Shown piece after piece: positions 51,743 through 62,875 of a DNA stretch of 64,000 nucleotides. Positions within the stretch are counted from its first letter, which is position 1. Each line of letters starts with the position of its first letter. The notes beneath the pieces are model-generated. The model did not search any database and was not told where the DNA came from. It worked only from the letters and a program-made list of their open reading frames with translations. The stretch is from Mesorhizobium sp. (GTDB lineage Bacteria > Pseudomonadota > Alphaproteobacteria > Rhizobiales > Rhizobiaceae). A program made the position numbers and the translations under genes. The stretch lies in contig NZ_SUGA01000007.1 in the NCBI RefSeq assembly GCF_004963255.1, positions 62,001-126,000 on the forward strand, in the 5' to 3' direction.

Positions 51743-52636
51743 TCAGGGCCGCTGCGAAGCCGAGACGAGATCGGCCTTGCGCCGCGCCGTCTCCAGACCG
51801 ACCGCGATGAAGCGGCGCGCATGGCGGGCGAGCTCCATATTGTCGGTCCACAGATTGCGCCAGATCGCCGTCTTCCGCGACAGGTTCTCATCGACGATCT
51901 CCGAGGAGAAGGATTCGAAGCTGAGGTCGTCGCTGTAGCCGATCGCCGTCAGCGCATCGAAGATCGCGGCGAAGTCGATGCTGCCGGTGCCGAGGAAGCC
52001 GCGATGGCTCTCGCCGATATGGACATAGCCGATCTTCTTCGCGGCGTGGCGGATGGCCAGCCCGACATCGGCCTCCTCAATGTTCATATGGAAAGTGTCG
52101 AGATGCAGGAAGATGTTGTCGGAGCCGGTGTCCTCGATGAAGGCCAACCCTTGCGCGGCGGTGTTGAGCAGGTTGCTCTCGAAGCGGTTGACGATTTCGA
52201 GATTGAGCGTGACGCCGGCAGCCTTGGCGGTCTCGGCAACCTGGGCAAGTATTCCCGCGCTGCGGTTCCACTGGTCGCGCGTCGGTGCTTCGGTCTGCAG
52301 TCCATGACTGGTCGAGAGGATGCCGCCGACCTTTTGACCGCCGAGATCGCGCGTGAGGGCGACGGTGCGGTTCAAGATCTCGACGCCACGCGCGGCGACC
52401 GCCTTGTCGGGGCTGGAGATGTCGCCATCGGCCGGCAGGCCGATGCTGATCGCAACGCCCAGGCCGAGATCGGCGATGCTTTTGGCCAGCCTGCCGATAT
52501 CGACATCGGCCGGATCGAGATAGGAGAACTCGATCAGGTCGAAGCCGGCTTCCTTGGTGTTGGCCAGCGTGCGTTCGAGATCCGCCTGCGCCGAGCTCGC
52601 AGACCAGACGAAAGAGTGGATTCCAATGCGCGACAT
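51743..52636 (-). CDS. Sugar phosphate isomerase/epimerase (TIM barrel)
   Basis: Encodes 297 residues of the AP-endonuclease-2 like fold (D-tagatose 3-epimerase/IolE group): MSRIGIHSFVWS at the start, LNLEIVNRFESN with a metal-binding Glu, LHLDTFHMNIEE with Asp and His, YVHIGESHRGFLG, and SFESFSSE near the end. The enzyme probably isomerizes a ketose transported or phosphorylated by the genes upstream. It is the last gene of the operon that starts with the DeoR gene. Confidence 0.87.
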   Translation of the reverse strand: MSRIGIHSFVWSASSAQADLERTLANTKEAGFDLIEFSYLDPADVDIGRLAKSIADLGLGVAISIGLPADGDISSPDKAVAARGVEILNRTVALTRDLGGQKVGGILSTSHGLQTEAPTRDQWNRSAGILAQVAETAKAAGVTLNLEIVNRFESNLLNTAAQGLAFIEDTGSDNIFLHLDTFHMNIEEADVGLAIRHAAKKIGYVHIGESHRGFLGTGSIDFAAIFDALTAIGYSDDLSFESFSSEIVDENLSRKTAIWRNLWTDNMELARHARRFIAVGLETARRKADLVSASQRP

Positions 52637-52706
52637 GATCGTCTCCGTCCGATGAATGAGGCGCGGCCGGACCGATCCGGCCGCGCCAGCCTTGGGAGCA
52701 GGCTTT

Positions 52707-53645
52707 TTAGCGGGCCGCCGTCCAGCCCTTGTAGTCCTTCAGGTTCTCGGCGGTGATCAGCTTTGGATCGAGCAGCACGGTCGGCTCGGCCGGCTTTTTG
52801 CCGGCAAGCACATCCGCCGCCATCGTCAGCGACTGGCCGGCCATGACATAAGGATCCTGCGAGGCGGAAGCCTTGATCATCGAGGTGCCGGAGGCGAACT
52901 CCTTCTCGATGTCGGGGGCGCCGTCGACCGCGGTGATGATGAATTCCGAGCGATTGAGCTGCTTGGCGGCGAGCTGCGCGCCGATCGCCGTCGGATCGTT
53001 GATGGCGAACACCGCGTCGATCTTGTCGAAGCGGGTGAGCAGCGACTGGAACACCTTCAGGCCGCCGTCGCGCGAGCCTTCGGCATTCTGGTCGTCGGAC
53101 AGGACCTTGATGTCGGCATGCTGCGCAAGCACGTTCTTGCAGCCCTTGACGCGCTCCAGGATCGAGGACGAGGCCGGACCGTTGAGGATGACGTAGTTGC
53201 CTTTGCCGCCGGTGTGGTCGACCAGATACTGGCAAGCCTCCTCGCCGGCCTTGACGTTGTTGGTCATCACGGTGACGTCGGCGCCCGGAGCCGAGACGTC
53301 GAAGGCGGCGACGACGATGCCGGCCGCCTGCGCCTTCTTGACCGCGGGCGCGATCGCCTTGGCGTCGACGGCGTTGAGCATGATGACGTCGACGCCGGCG
53401 GCGATGAAGGAATCGATCTGCGAGACCTGCTTGTTGAGGTCGTAGTCTGCCGAGACGGACGTCACCTCGACCTTCGGATTGATCTTCTTGGCCGCGTCTT
53501 CGATGCCCTTGATGGTGGCGACGAAGAAGGGGTTGCCGAGCAGGCCGACCGAGATGCCGACCTTGTTGAGGTCCTTGGCCGATGCCGGCGCGATGGCGAG
53601 GGCCGCGAGGGCCGCGCCGCAGAGAAGTTTGGCGATGGTCTTCAT
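52707..53645 (-). CDS. Sugar ABC transporter substrate-binding protein (ribose type)
   Basis: Encodes 312 residues. Signal peptide AKLLCGAALAALAIAPASAK, then a type-I periplasmic binding domain: GISVGLLGNPFFVATIKGIE, IDSFIAAGVDVIMLNAVDA, VAAFDVSAPGADVTV, NDPTAIGAQLAAKQL, AVDGAPDIEKEF. It should deliver a monosaccharide or polyol to the permease and ATPase upstream. The likely sugar is the substrate of the FGGY kinase in this operon. Confidence 0.92.
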   Translation of the reverse strand: MKTIAKLLCGAALAALAIAPASAKDLNKVGISVGLLGNPFFVATIKGIEDAAKKINPKVEVTSVSADYDLNKQVSQIDSFIAAGVDVIMLNAVDAKAIAPAVKKAQAAGIVVAAFDVSAPGADVTVMTNNVKAGEEACQYLVDHTGGKGNYVILNGPASSSILERVKGCKNVLAQHADIKVLSDDQNAEGSRDGGLKVFQSLLTRFDKIDAVFAINDPTAIGAQLAAKQLNRSEFIITAVDGAPDIEKEFASGTSMIKASASQDPYVMAGQSLTMAADVLAGKKPAEPTVLLDPKLITAENLKDYKGWTAAR

Positions 53646-53728
53646 TTACTTGCTTCCTCCGATTGCCCCGCGCCTCTCACGGTGCGTTACACACAATCCG
53701 GCTCATCTTGGCCGGCGACCAAGGTCAA

Positions 53729-54727
53729 TCACGTTCTTGCTCCGGCCTGGAGCCGGTAACGGTCGAGGGCGACCGCCACGATGATGACCAAACCCTTGAT
53801 GATGTACTGCCAGATGTCCGAGACACCGGCCAAAATGAGCCCGTTGGAGAGCACGGCGATGATGAGGCCGCCGATCAGCGTGCCCCAGATCGAGCCGACG
53901 CCGCCGACGAAGCTGGTGCCGCCGAGAATGACGGCGGCGATGGCATCGAGCTCGTAGGACTGGCCGAGCTGCAGGCCGTTGGCGGCGTAGAGCCTGGCGG
54001 CCGACATGACGCCGCCGAGACCCGCGAGCAGGCCCGACACGCCATAGACGAAGAGCAGCACCAGCGGCACCTTGATGCCGGTGAGGCGCGCCGCCTCGGC
54101 ATTACCGCCCACGGCATAGATCCAGGTGCCGAGCACGGTGCGCTTGAGCACCAGCCAGGACAGCACCACCACCGTCAGCGCGATGATGACGAGCCACGGA
54201 ATGCCGAACAGCGAGCCATTGCCGATGAAGTCGAAAGGCAGGTCGGAATTGAACACCGTCGTGTCCTCGCCGAGCAGGCGGGCGACACCGCGCACGGCGG
54301 TGAGCGAGCCCAGCGTGACAATGAAGGGCGGCAGCTTGATGTAGGCGACAAGCAGCCCGTTGATGACGCCGAAGCCGAGGCCGAGCAGGATGGCGGCCGG
54401 AATGCCGAGCATGCCCCAGTCCGGCACCAGCGAGACCAGCACCGCGACCATCGCCGAGGCGGCGAGGATCGAGCCGACGGAGAGGTCGATGCCGCCGGTG
54501 AGGATGACGAAGGTCATGCCGGCGGCGAGCACGATATTGATCGACGACTGCTGGCTGACGATGAGCAGGTTGGTGCCGGTAAGGAAGCGCGGGTTGATGA
54601 ACTGGAAGCCGACGGCAAGCAGCACCAGAACCGGCAGCATGCCGAGCGCGGCGAAGGCCGTGCGCAGCCGCCGGCTCCTGACCACTGCCTGATCCGCCGA
54701 TTTCGCCACTGTTGAGCTGTCGGTCAT
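53729..54727 (-). CDS. Sugar ABC transporter permease (RbsC-like)
   Basis: Encodes 332 residues from ATG 54727, with about nine membrane helices. RbsC-family signatures: [28 protein letters not shown] (read in parts), [13 protein letters not shown], and [19 protein letters not shown]. The ATG overlaps the ATPase stop (ATGA). The reading frame above 54727 is antiphase to the ATPase gene and is not coding. Confidence 0.92.
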   Translation of the reverse strand: MTDSSTVAKSADQAVVRSRRLRTAFAALGMLPVLVLLAVGFQFINPRFLTGTNLLIVSQQSSINIVLAAGMTFVILTGGIDLSVGSILAASAMVAVLVSLVPDWGMLGIPAAILLGLGFGVINGLLVAYIKLPPFIVTLGSLTAVRGVARLLGEDTTVFNSDLPFDFIGNGSLFGIPWLVIIALTVVVLSWLVLKRTVLGTWIYAVGGNAEAARLTGIKVPLVLLFVYGVSGLLAGLGGVMSAARLYAANGLQLGQSYELDAIAAVILGGTSFVGGVGSIWGTLIGGLIIAVLSNGLILAGVSDIWQYIIKGLVIIVAVALDRYRLQAGART

Positions 54728-56280
54728 CTTGTCGGTCCTTCCTGGGCCGCTCCCGTCGCAAGTTCCATGATCTCTTCCTGACGCAGCGGCCTGCCCTCCG
54801 ACGCCGTCACCTCGCCGGCGATGGCGCCGTCGCGCATGACCAGCACGCGGTCGGCCACGCCGATCACTTCGGGCAGCTCGCTGGAGATCATCAGGATGGC
54901 GATGCCCCTGCCGGCAAGGCTGTCGATCAGCCGGTAGATCTCCGACTTGGCGCCGACATCGACGCCGCGCGTCGGCTCGTCGAGGATAACGACCTTGGGC
55001 TCGGTCTCCAGCAGGCGGGCAAGCAGCACCTTCTGCTGGTTGCCGCCCGACAGCGAGCCGGCATTGGCCTGCGCCGAGCGAGCGCGAATGGACAGGTCCG
55101 CAATGGCCTTCGCCGCGCGCCTGTCGGCGGCGGCGAAGTCGCGAAAACCACCGGCGCGCGCGTCCTTCGCAAGCACGCCCATATTGATGTTGTCCGCGAT
55201 CGACATGTCGAGGAACAGGCCGAGTTCCTTGCGGTCCTCGGTGAGGTAGGCAATGCCGGCCTCCAGCGCCTCGCGCGGCGAAGCAATGGCAATCGGCTTG
55301 CCGTCGAGCTCCAACGTGCCGCCGCTGCGCCGGTCGGCGCCGAAGATCAGCCGGGCAAGCTCGGTGCGGCCGGAACCGACCAGCCCCGCCAGCGCCAGGA
55401 CTTCGCCGTGGTGAAGATCGAACGAGCAGTCCTTCAGCAGTCCGCCGTCCGACATGCCGCGCACCGACAGCGCCACGCGGCGCTGGCTGTCCGGCGGCCG
55501 GTGATCCTTCTTGTAGAAGGCCGAGAGATCGCGGCCGACCATCATCGAGACCAGCCGCGATGCGTTGAGATCGGCGCGTTCCAGCGTGCCGACATAGCCG
55601 CTGTCGCGCAGCACGCTGACGCGGTCGGCGAGCTGGTAGACCTCTTCCATGCGATGGCTGATGTAGATGATGGCGATGCCTTGCGCCTTCAGCGTCGCGA
55701 TCACCTCGAACAGGCGGTCGGTCTCGCGCGAGGTCAGCGAGGTGGTCGGCTCGTCCATGACGATGATGCGGGCGCTGGTCGACAGCGCGCGGGCGATCTC
55801 GACCAGCTGGCGCTCGCCGAGCGACAGGCTGGAAACCAGAGCGCGCGCCGAAAAGGAAACGCCGAGCCGCTCGATGATCTCCCTGGCGCGGCGATTGCAC
55901 TGGTCGCGATCGACGATGCCGAACCTGCGCGGCTCGTTGCCGAGGAAGATGTTCTGCGCCACCGTCAGGTTCGGCGCCAGCGACAGCTCCTGGTAGATGA
56001 CGGCGATGCCCTGGGCGCGGGCCTTGATCGGATCGCCGGTGGCGACCGGCGTGCCGTCGATCAGGATCTCGCCGCCGGCATCCGGCCGATAGGCGCCGGA
56101 CAGCACCTTCATCAGCGTCGACTTGCCGGCGCCGTTCTCGCCCATCAGCGCATGCAGCTCGCCGGCATTGACGGTGAGCGATACGTCCTGCAGGGCGCGG
56201 ACGGGACCGAAGGTCTTGGAGATGTGGCGCATCTCCAGTACCGGCCTTTGCGGCGCCTCGACATGGGCGGCGGCGCTCAT
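54724..56280 (-). CDS. Sugar ABC transporter ATP-binding protein (RbsA-like, double domain)
   Basis: Encodes 518 residues with two ATPase halves. First: [47 protein letters not shown]. Second: [19 protein letters not shown] (degenerate Walker A, usual in this family), [30 protein letters not shown]. It energizes the permease at 53729. Start overlaps the FGGY kinase stop (ATGA). Confidence 0.93.
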   Translation of the reverse strand: MSAAAHVEAPQRPVLEMRHISKTFGPVRALQDVSLTVNAGELHALMGENGAGKSTLMKVLSGAYRPDAGGEILIDGTPVATGDPIKARAQGIAVIYQELSLAPNLTVAQNIFLGNEPRRFGIVDRDQCNRRAREIIERLGVSFSARALVSSLSLGERQLVEIARALSTSARIIVMDEPTTSLTSRETDRLFEVIATLKAQGIAIIYISHRMEEVYQLADRVSVLRDSGYVGTLERADLNASRLVSMMVGRDLSAFYKKDHRPPDSQRRVALSVRGMSDGGLLKDCSFDLHHGEVLALAGLVGSGRTELARLIFGADRRSGGTLELDGKPIAIASPREALEAGIAYLTEDRKELGLFLDMSIADNINMGVLAKDARAGGFRDFAAADRRAAKAIADLSIRARSAQANAGSLSGGNQQKVLLARLLETEPKVVILDEPTRGVDVGAKSEIYRLIDSLAGRGIAILMISSELPEVIGVADRVLVMRDGAIAGEVTASEGRPLRQEEIMELATGAAQEGPTR

Positions 56281-57656
56281 TGCGCAGCTCCTTCCGCCGC
56301 GCCGGCTATGTGGCGTCCGGCAATGAGGCCGCGCCAGTCGTCGCGGTAGCGGTCCAGATCCTTGAAGTCCGCGGCGCGTACCGGCTCTGGAGTCTCGGCG
56401 GCGAACTCGCGGCCGATGCTTTCGAAGGCGAGCGCCGCGGCGCCCGTGGCGCTGCCTTCCAGCGTGGCCCCTTGCATGAAGGATTGGCCCGGCCGCAGCG
56501 CGGCCAGGAGGGCGGCGAGCAGTCCATCCGCATTCAGCCCGCCATCGACGATGACGGTGTTGCTTGAACGGATCAGATCGAGCGACAGATCGATCATCAA
56601 TGCCACATAAAGCAATGCCACCGCTGCGCGTTCTTCGGCGCCGGAAACCGGTCCGACGATTTCGCCCGTCCGGCCCGGCAGCGGCCCGCCCGGGGCAAAG
56701 CTCGGCAGGGCCATGGTGCCGGCGTCGATCGCGCGCTGTATCGAGGCCGGCGTGATCGCGCCCTGCCAGTTGCCGCTGATCGCTGCGAATTCGCGCCCGC
56801 CCATGAAGCGGATCGTGGGCACCGGGCCGCCATCGACATCGACATTGACCAGCATGTCGCGTTCGCGGTCGAGCGCCTCGAGCGGGCAGTCCGGGTTGAG
56901 CACGATCACCCAGGTGCCCGTCGACACCACGGTGAGCGGTCCGAGATCCTGCCGCCGATAGGCGTGAAGCGCTGCGTTGCTGTCATGGACGCCGTTGTGA
57001 ATAGCGACCGGCTTGCCGGCCCGGCCAAAGCGCCGCTCGCCGGTCACGGCGCCGGCGCGCGCGAAGGCGGGCATTTGACCACGCCAGCCCTCGGCGTCGA
57101 CCAGCGAGGAGAAGTCTCGCTTGCGCGGCGCCCACAGATGCGAATGGCAGCCGAGATAGGAGACCTCCGAAACGGCGCGCCCGCCGAAACGCCAGCTCCA
57201 ATATTGCGGATAGCCGAGGATCGCCTTCGCCGACGAGAAGGCGCTGGGCTCCACTTCCTTCAGCCACAGCATGTGGCGGCCATAGTTGAAGCCGAGCGGC
57301 AGGCGCGGCGAGAAGGTCTCGGCGAAATCGGGGATGCGGCGATCGATCCGCGCGGCGATGTCGGCGGGCGGCTCCTGCTCATAGTCGAGGATCGGATGCG
57401 TCAGCGCCGTATCGTCGACCAGCGCGAAGGTGCAGCCATGGCCAGACACCATCAGGCCTTCGATGCCGTGGGCATCGGCGGCTTCGTCGACGGCTTCCAG
57501 CGCCCAGTCATGCAGCGCCGCTTCGTCAAGCACACTGAGGCCGCCCTTACGTATCCAGTCGGGCTTCGTGCGCCGTTCGTCGAGGATGCGCCCATCCTGG
57601 CCGAAGACGAACAGCTTCGAATTGGTCTTGCCGAAATCGAGCACCGCCATCTTCAC
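56277..57656 (-). CDS. FGGY family carbohydrate kinase (fuculokinase/rhamnulokinase-like)
   Basis: Encodes 459 residues. FGGY features: [16 protein letters not shown] (phosphate-1 loop), [15 protein letters not shown], and the ATP-binding [12 protein letters not shown]; the C-terminal part includes [17 protein letters not shown]. It probably phosphorylates the sugar imported by the ribose-type transporter. Closest by feel to L-fuculose or L-rhamnulose kinases, but the substrate is uncertain. Start overlaps the DeoR stop, end overlaps the ATPase start. Confidence 0.87.
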   Translation of the reverse strand: MKMAVLDFGKTNSKLFVFGQDGRILDERRTKPDWIRKGGLSVLDEAALHDWALEAVDEAADAHGIEGLMVSGHGCTFALVDDTALTHPILDYEQEPPADIAARIDRRIPDFAETFSPRLPLGFNYGRHMLWLKEVEPSAFSSAKAILGYPQYWSWRFGGRAVSEVSYLGCHSHLWAPRKRDFSSLVDAEGWRGQMPAFARAGAVTGERRFGRAGKPVAIHNGVHDSNAALHAYRRQDLGPLTVVSTGTWVIVLNPDCPLEALDRERDMLVNVDVDGGPVPTIRFMGGREFAAISGNWQGAITPASIQRAIDAGTMALPSFAPGGPLPGRTGEIVGPVSGAEERAAVALLYVALMIDLSLDLIRSSNTVIVDGGLNADGLLAALLAALRPGQSFMQGATLEGSATGAAALAFESIGREFAAETPEPVRAADFKDLDRYRDDWRGLIAGRHIAGAAEGAAQ

Positions 57657-58435
57657 TGGACGGCTCCCGAAGGCGAGGCGATACGCAGGGTGACGCCGGC
57701 ATCTTCCAGCATGCGCGCATCGGCGTCGGAAAGGCCGTCATCGGTCACCAACGTGCCGATGCGCGACAGCGGCAGCGCGACGTTGCGGGCGTGGATCGAC
57801 AGCTTGCGGCTGTCGGCCAGCACCACGATCTGGTCGGCGCAAAGGCTGAGATCGATGATAGAGCGCACCAGCAGCGGATGCGATTCCAGCACGCCTTCGT
57901 GGCCAATGCCCTGCGCGCCGAGAAAGAATTTCGAGGCATAGAACGGCACGGCTTGGGTGGGCGAATGGATGATGCCGGGCTCGCGGTGCAGATCGCCGCC
58001 AGCAATGGTCAGGCTGCAATGGCCATGGTCGCTGAGATAGGCGGCGAGCGGCATGGAATTGGTGAAGAGGCGGATGTTGCGGTCGGCAAGCCTGACGCCG
58101 AGATGGAAGCAGGTCGAGCCGCCATGGACGATGACCGCATCGCCATCACGCACCATGGTGGCGGCGACAGCGGCGATCTGCCGTTTGGCATCAACCGCCA
58201 GATCTCGGTTCTCGTCATAGGGCCTGGCATAGGCGATGCCGGCCTGCGCGGCGCCGTCGAGCGCCGAGATGCCGCCATAGACCTTCCTGGCCTCGCCAGC
58301 CTCGTCGATCTTGTCGATGTCGCGCCTGACCGTCGCCGCCGAGACGCCAAGCCGCTCCTGCAGCTCGCGCACCGAGGCGAACGGCCGGTCCCGCAATAGC
58401 TCGACGATCTGACGCTGGCGGCCGGAGTCGCTCAA
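57653..58435 (-). CDS. DeoR-family transcriptional regulator
   Basis: Encodes 260 residues. The N-terminal winged HTH RQIVELLRDRPFASVRELQE followed by RLGVSAATVRRDIDKI is typical of DeoR. The C-terminal domain binds a phosphorylated sugar (VHGGSTCFHLG, LFTNSMPLAAYL, IAGGDLHR, FLGAQGIG). It heads the minus-strand sugar operon and lies divergent to the aldolase operon, so it probably represses both, with the kinase or aldolase substrate as effector. Confidence 0.92.
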   Translation of the reverse strand: MSDSGRQRQIVELLRDRPFASVRELQERLGVSAATVRRDIDKIDEAGEARKVYGGISALDGAAQAGIAYARPYDENRDLAVDAKRQIAAVAATMVRDGDAVIVHGGSTCFHLGVRLADRNIRLFTNSMPLAAYLSDHGHCSLTIAGGDLHREPGIIHSPTQAVPFYASKFFLGAQGIGHEGVLESHPLLVRSIIDLSLCADQIVVLADSRKLSIHARNVALPLSRIGTLVTDDGLSDADARMLEDAGVTLRIASPSGAVQ

Positions 58436-58627
58436 TCTCTTCCTCCCGACAATGCCATTTGCACGGCATTTGGTGCAACTTACTCAACATCGGGCGGATT
58501 GCAAGCCAGTTTTGATGATAGTAGATCACAGTTGACGTAGATCGCTCGCATCTGCGATATCAGCACCAATCGTTCTCCCTTGACGGAGATCGTGCGAGAC
58601 CGACCGAGCCGTTGGAGGAAGATCGCC
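58436..58627. promoter_or_regulatory. Divergent promoter of the two sugar operons with candidate DeoR sites
   Basis: AATGCC-N8-GGCATT (58451-58470) is an inverted repeat just before deoR. GTAGATC occurs twice 16 bp apart (58521-58527 and 58537-58543). TTGACG (58532-58537) with CGATAT 17 nt later (58555-58560) is a possible -35/-10 pair for the aldolase operon. DeoR proteins often bind repeated sites; the link is inference. Confidence 0.5.
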
Positions 58628-59668
58628 ATGGCGACCACAGTTGATGCGAAGGAGCTGGCTGCCTTGCGGGCGCTTTCGGCCGCCATCGGCGCCGATCCGC
58701 ACCTGACCCAGGCAGCCGGCGGCAACACATCGCTGAAGGCAGGCGACACACTGTGGATCAAGGCCTCCGGCACATGGCTGAAGGACGCCCTGACCGACGA
58801 CATCATGGTGCCGGTGGCGATGGGTCCGCTCATCGAGGCGGTGGAACGACGCGATCCGAGCGCCGACAAGCCGCAGACCTTCGCCATCGATGCCCTCAAT
58901 CCGCGCGGCCTGAGGCCATCGATCGAGACCACCGTGCATGCGCTGATGCCGCAACGGGTCGTGCTGCATGTCCACTGCGTCGAGACGATCTCACTTGCCG
59001 TCCAGGCCGATTGCGAGGCCGAGGCCGGGCGGCGTCTTCAGGGGATCGCGTGGGCGTATGTCCCCTATCGCCGGCCGGGCCTGCCGCTTGCGCAGGGCAT
59101 TGCCGAACGCCTCCGGCCGGGGGTCGACGTGCTGATCCTCTGCAATCACGGCCTGGTCGTCGCGGCGGAGACCGTGGCCGAGGCGGAGCGTCTGCTGCAT
59201 CGGGTAAGAGCGCTCCTGGCGCGGCCGGCGCGGGCGACGGCGGCCCCGGATATGGCGGCGCTGACGACGCTTGCCGACGGCAGCAGCTATCGATTGCCGG
59301 CGGATATCGAGGCGCATGCGGTGGCGCTCGACCCGGACAGCTGCCGCATCGCAGAGGCCGGCAGCCTCTATCCGGATCATGTCATCTTCCTTGGCCGAGG
59401 CTCCGTGGTGGCAAGGCCCGGCGAACAGGTTGCCGACGTCGCCGCCCGGCTGGGCGCAAACCCTGTCGCGATCCTCTTTCCGGGCGCCGGCGTGCTGATG
59501 CGCCGCGACGCCAGCTCCGGCGCTGACGCCATGCAGCGCTGCCTCGCCGACGTGACCGCGCGTATCGACATCGCGGCGCGATTGAACTATCTCACCGCCG
59601 CCGAGAACGACGAGCTGGTCAACTGGGATGCCGAGCAGTATCGCCAGAAACTCAACGCCGCGGGTTAG
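58628..59668 (+). CDS. Class II aldolase/adducin family protein
   Basis: Encodes 346 residues from ATG 58628 with GGAGGAAG upstream. Class II aldolase core: AAGGNTSLKAGDTLWIKASG, zinc-ligand histidines in VLHVHCVETISLAV, and LCNHGLVVAAETVAEAE. The extra ~120 residues at the C-terminus (from about residue 220) make it longer than fuculose-phosphate aldolases. It would cleave or dehydrate the phosphorylated sugar made by the kinases of this locus. Next gene starts 4 nt later. Confidence 0.88.
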   Translation: MATTVDAKELAALRALSAAIGADPHLTQAAGGNTSLKAGDTLWIKASGTWLKDALTDDIMVPVAMGPLIEAVERRDPSADKPQTFAIDALNPRGLRPSIETTVHALMPQRVVLHVHCVETISLAVQADCEAEAGRRLQGIAWAYVPYRRPGLPLAQGIAERLRPGVDVLILCNHGLVVAAETVAEAERLLHRVRALLARPARATAAPDMAALTTLADGSSYRLPADIEAHAVALDPDSCRIAEAGSLYPDHVIFLGRGSVVARPGEQVADVAARLGANPVAILFPGAGVLMRRDASSGADAMQRCLADVTARIDIAARLNYLTAAENDELVNWDAEQYRQKLNAAG

Positions 59669-59672
59669 GTGA

Positions 59673-60947
59673 ATGGTGCCGCTTGCAGTAGGCATCGACA
59701 TCGGCACGTCCGGGTCGCGCGCCGTCGCGATGGGTCCGGACTTCTCCATCACGGCAAGCGCCGCCATGCCGCTCGAGCGCTTCGGCGCGAACGGCCGCGA
59801 TCCCGCTGTCTGGTGGGCCACGGTCGAGGCGACACTGCACGAGCTCTTGTCGCGCATCGATCGCATGGCTGTGCGCGCAATCGCCGTTGACGGCACCTCG
59901 GGGACCGTGCTGCCGATCGACGACGCTGGTCGGCCTCTGGCCGACCCGCTGATGTACAACGACAAGATTTCGGACGCGGCCATTCTCACCGCGATCGCGG
60001 ATGCGGCGCCGGAGGCGAGCGCCGCGCATGGGGCGACGTCCGGCCTCGCCAAGGCGCTCCGGTTTCAGCGCCTGCCGGGCATCCTTGCCGTGCTGCACCA
60101 GGCCGACTGGATCGCCGGACAATTCTCGGGCCGCTTCGACGTCAGCGACGAGAACAACAGCCTGAAGACCGGCTACGATGCCGAGGCGCGCCGCTGGCCG
60201 GAGTGGATCGCGGCGACCGGCATGCGCATGGAGCTTCTGCCTGCCGTCGTCGGGCCGGGCAGCGTGACCGGCAGGCTTACGGCAGCCGCCGCCGGCCTGT
60301 TCGGTCTGCCGCGCGATGTCGCGGTGGTTGCCGGCACCACGGATGGCTGTGCCTCGTTCCTGGCAACGGGCGCGGCGGCCGCCGGCGACGGCGTGACCGC
60401 GCTCGGATCGTCGCTGACCATCAAGATCCTGTCCGACCGGCCGATCTTTGCACCGCGCTATGGCATCTACAGCCACCGGCTCGGCGACGCCTGGCTGGCG
60501 GGCGGCGCATCGAACACCGGTGGCAAGGTGCTCGCGCAGCATTTTTCGCTTGCCCGCATCGTCGAGCTCAGCGCGGCGATCGATCCCGCGACGGAGACCG
60601 GCCTCGACTATTATCCGCTCGTCTCGCCCGGCGAGCGCTTTCCCATTGCCGATCCGGCGCTGCAGCCGCGCCTGTTGCCCCGACCACAATCCGACGCCGA
60701 CCATCTAAAGGCGATGCTGGAAGGGATCGCCGCCATCGAGGCGCTGGGCTACCGGAGGCTTGCCGAACTCGGCGCACCCCGGCTGACATCGGTGCGCAGC
60801 GTCGGCGGCGGCGCCGCCAATGCCGCCTGGACCGCGATCCGGCAACGAAAGCTCGGCGTCGAATTTCGGCCTGCGCTGTCAGACGAGGCAGCGGCAGGCA
60901 CCTCACGGCTGGCGCTCATGGGCGCAAAGGAGGCGGGGCTGCTGTGA
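59673..60947 (+). CDS. FGGY-family carbohydrate kinase, second copy
   Basis: Encodes 424 residues. N-terminal phosphate loop AVGIDIGTSGSRAVAMG, IAVDGTSGTVLPID, VAVVAGTTDGCASFLATGAA, ALGSSLTIKIL, and C-terminal SVGGGAANAAWTAIRQ. It differs from the kinase at 56277 in length and motifs and belongs to the xylulokinase/ribulokinase-like part of the family. It overlaps the HAD gene (GTGA). Substrate unknown; two kinases in one locus suggest two sugar substrates or sequential steps. Confidence 0.88.
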   Translation: MVPLAVGIDIGTSGSRAVAMGPDFSITASAAMPLERFGANGRDPAVWWATVEATLHELLSRIDRMAVRAIAVDGTSGTVLPIDDAGRPLADPLMYNDKISDAAILTAIADAAPEASAAHGATSGLAKALRFQRLPGILAVLHQADWIAGQFSGRFDVSDENNSLKTGYDAEARRWPEWIAATGMRMELLPAVVGPGSVTGRLTAAAAGLFGLPRDVAVVAGTTDGCASFLATGAAAAGDGVTALGSSLTIKILSDRPIFAPRYGIYSHRLGDAWLAGGASNTGGKVLAQHFSLARIVELSAAIDPATETGLDYYPLVSPGERFPIADPALQPRLLPRPQSDADHLKAMLEGIAAIEALGYRRLAELGAPRLTSVRSVGGGAANAAWTAIRQRKLGVEFRPALSDEAAAGTSRLALMGAKEAGLL

Positions 60948-61795
60948 GCGCGAAACACGTCCTGCATCTCGACGGGGTCTCAGCGCTCGCCGAACGCTAC
61001 GACGTGTTCCTGCTCGACCAATTCGGCGTGCTGCATGACGGGCAGCAGCCTTACCCTGGTGCGGTCGAAGCCCTGTCGGCGCTGAAGCGGGCCGGCAAGA
61101 CGGTGGCGCTGATCTCGAACTCCGGCAAGCGGGCCGAGCCCAATGAACGACGGCTGCTGACGCTTGGTTTCGAGGCGGGAAGCTGGGACCATTTCGTCTC
61201 ATCCGGCGAAGTGGCCTGGCGCATTTTCACGAACATGGCGCGCGAAGGCACGCTGCGGGCCGGCACAAGATGCCTGCTGATCAGCCGCGACGGCGACCGC
61301 TCGGCGATCGAGGGCCTGCCGCTCGTTCTGACCGAGCGCGGGGACGACGCCGAACTGGTGCTGATCGCGGCCAGCGAAGGCGACCGCTACGACCTCGATC
61401 ACTACCGCGGACTTCTCGGCCCGGCGGCGGCGCGGCAGGTGCCGTGCTTCTGCACCAATCCGGATCGGATCATGCTGACCGCGGTCGGACAGCGCTTCGG
61501 CGCCGGCGAGATCGCCGACCTTTACGAACAGCTCGGCGGCAGCGTCACCCGTATCGGCAAACCCTATCCGGCGATCTACGAAGCGGCGCTGGCGCTTGCG
61601 GGCAATCCGGATCGTGGCGACGCGGTGTGCGTCGGCGACAGTGTCGAGCACGATATCGCCGGCGGACAAGCCGCCGGCGTGGCGACCGCGCTGGTTCTGT
61701 CCGGGATATTGGCCGACAGCGGCGACCTTGCCGGACTTTTCGACCGGTTCGACGCGCGTCCAGATTACACCCTGGACGCCTTCCGCTGGCTTTGA
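60944..61795 (+). CDS. HAD-superfamily class IIA hydrolase
   Basis: Encodes 283 residues from GTG 60944, which overlaps the kinase stop. HAD motifs: LDQFGVLHDG (DxFGVxxxG, first Asp nucleophile replaced pattern as in TIGR01459-type proteins), VALISNSGKRAEPN, RIGKPYPAIYEAAL and VCVGDSVEHDIAGGQAAG. Class IIA members dephosphorylate small sugar phosphates or nucleotides. It converges with the MalK-like ATPase gene, leaving only 9 bp between. Confidence 0.87.
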   Translation: MSAKHVLHLDGVSALAERYDVFLLDQFGVLHDGQQPYPGAVEALSALKRAGKTVALISNSGKRAEPNERRLLTLGFEAGSWDHFVSSGEVAWRIFTNMAREGTLRAGTRCLLISRDGDRSAIEGLPLVLTERGDDAELVLIAASEGDRYDLDHYRGLLGPAAARQVPCFCTNPDRIMLTAVGQRFGAGEIADLYEQLGGSVTRIGKPYPAIYEAALALAGNPDRGDAVCVGDSVEHDIAGGQAAGVATALVLSGILADSGDLAGLFDRFDARPDYTLDAFRWL

Positions 61796-61804
61796 TGCGC
61801 GGAC

Positions 61805-62872
<1,068 letters not shown>

Positions 62873-62875
62873 CTT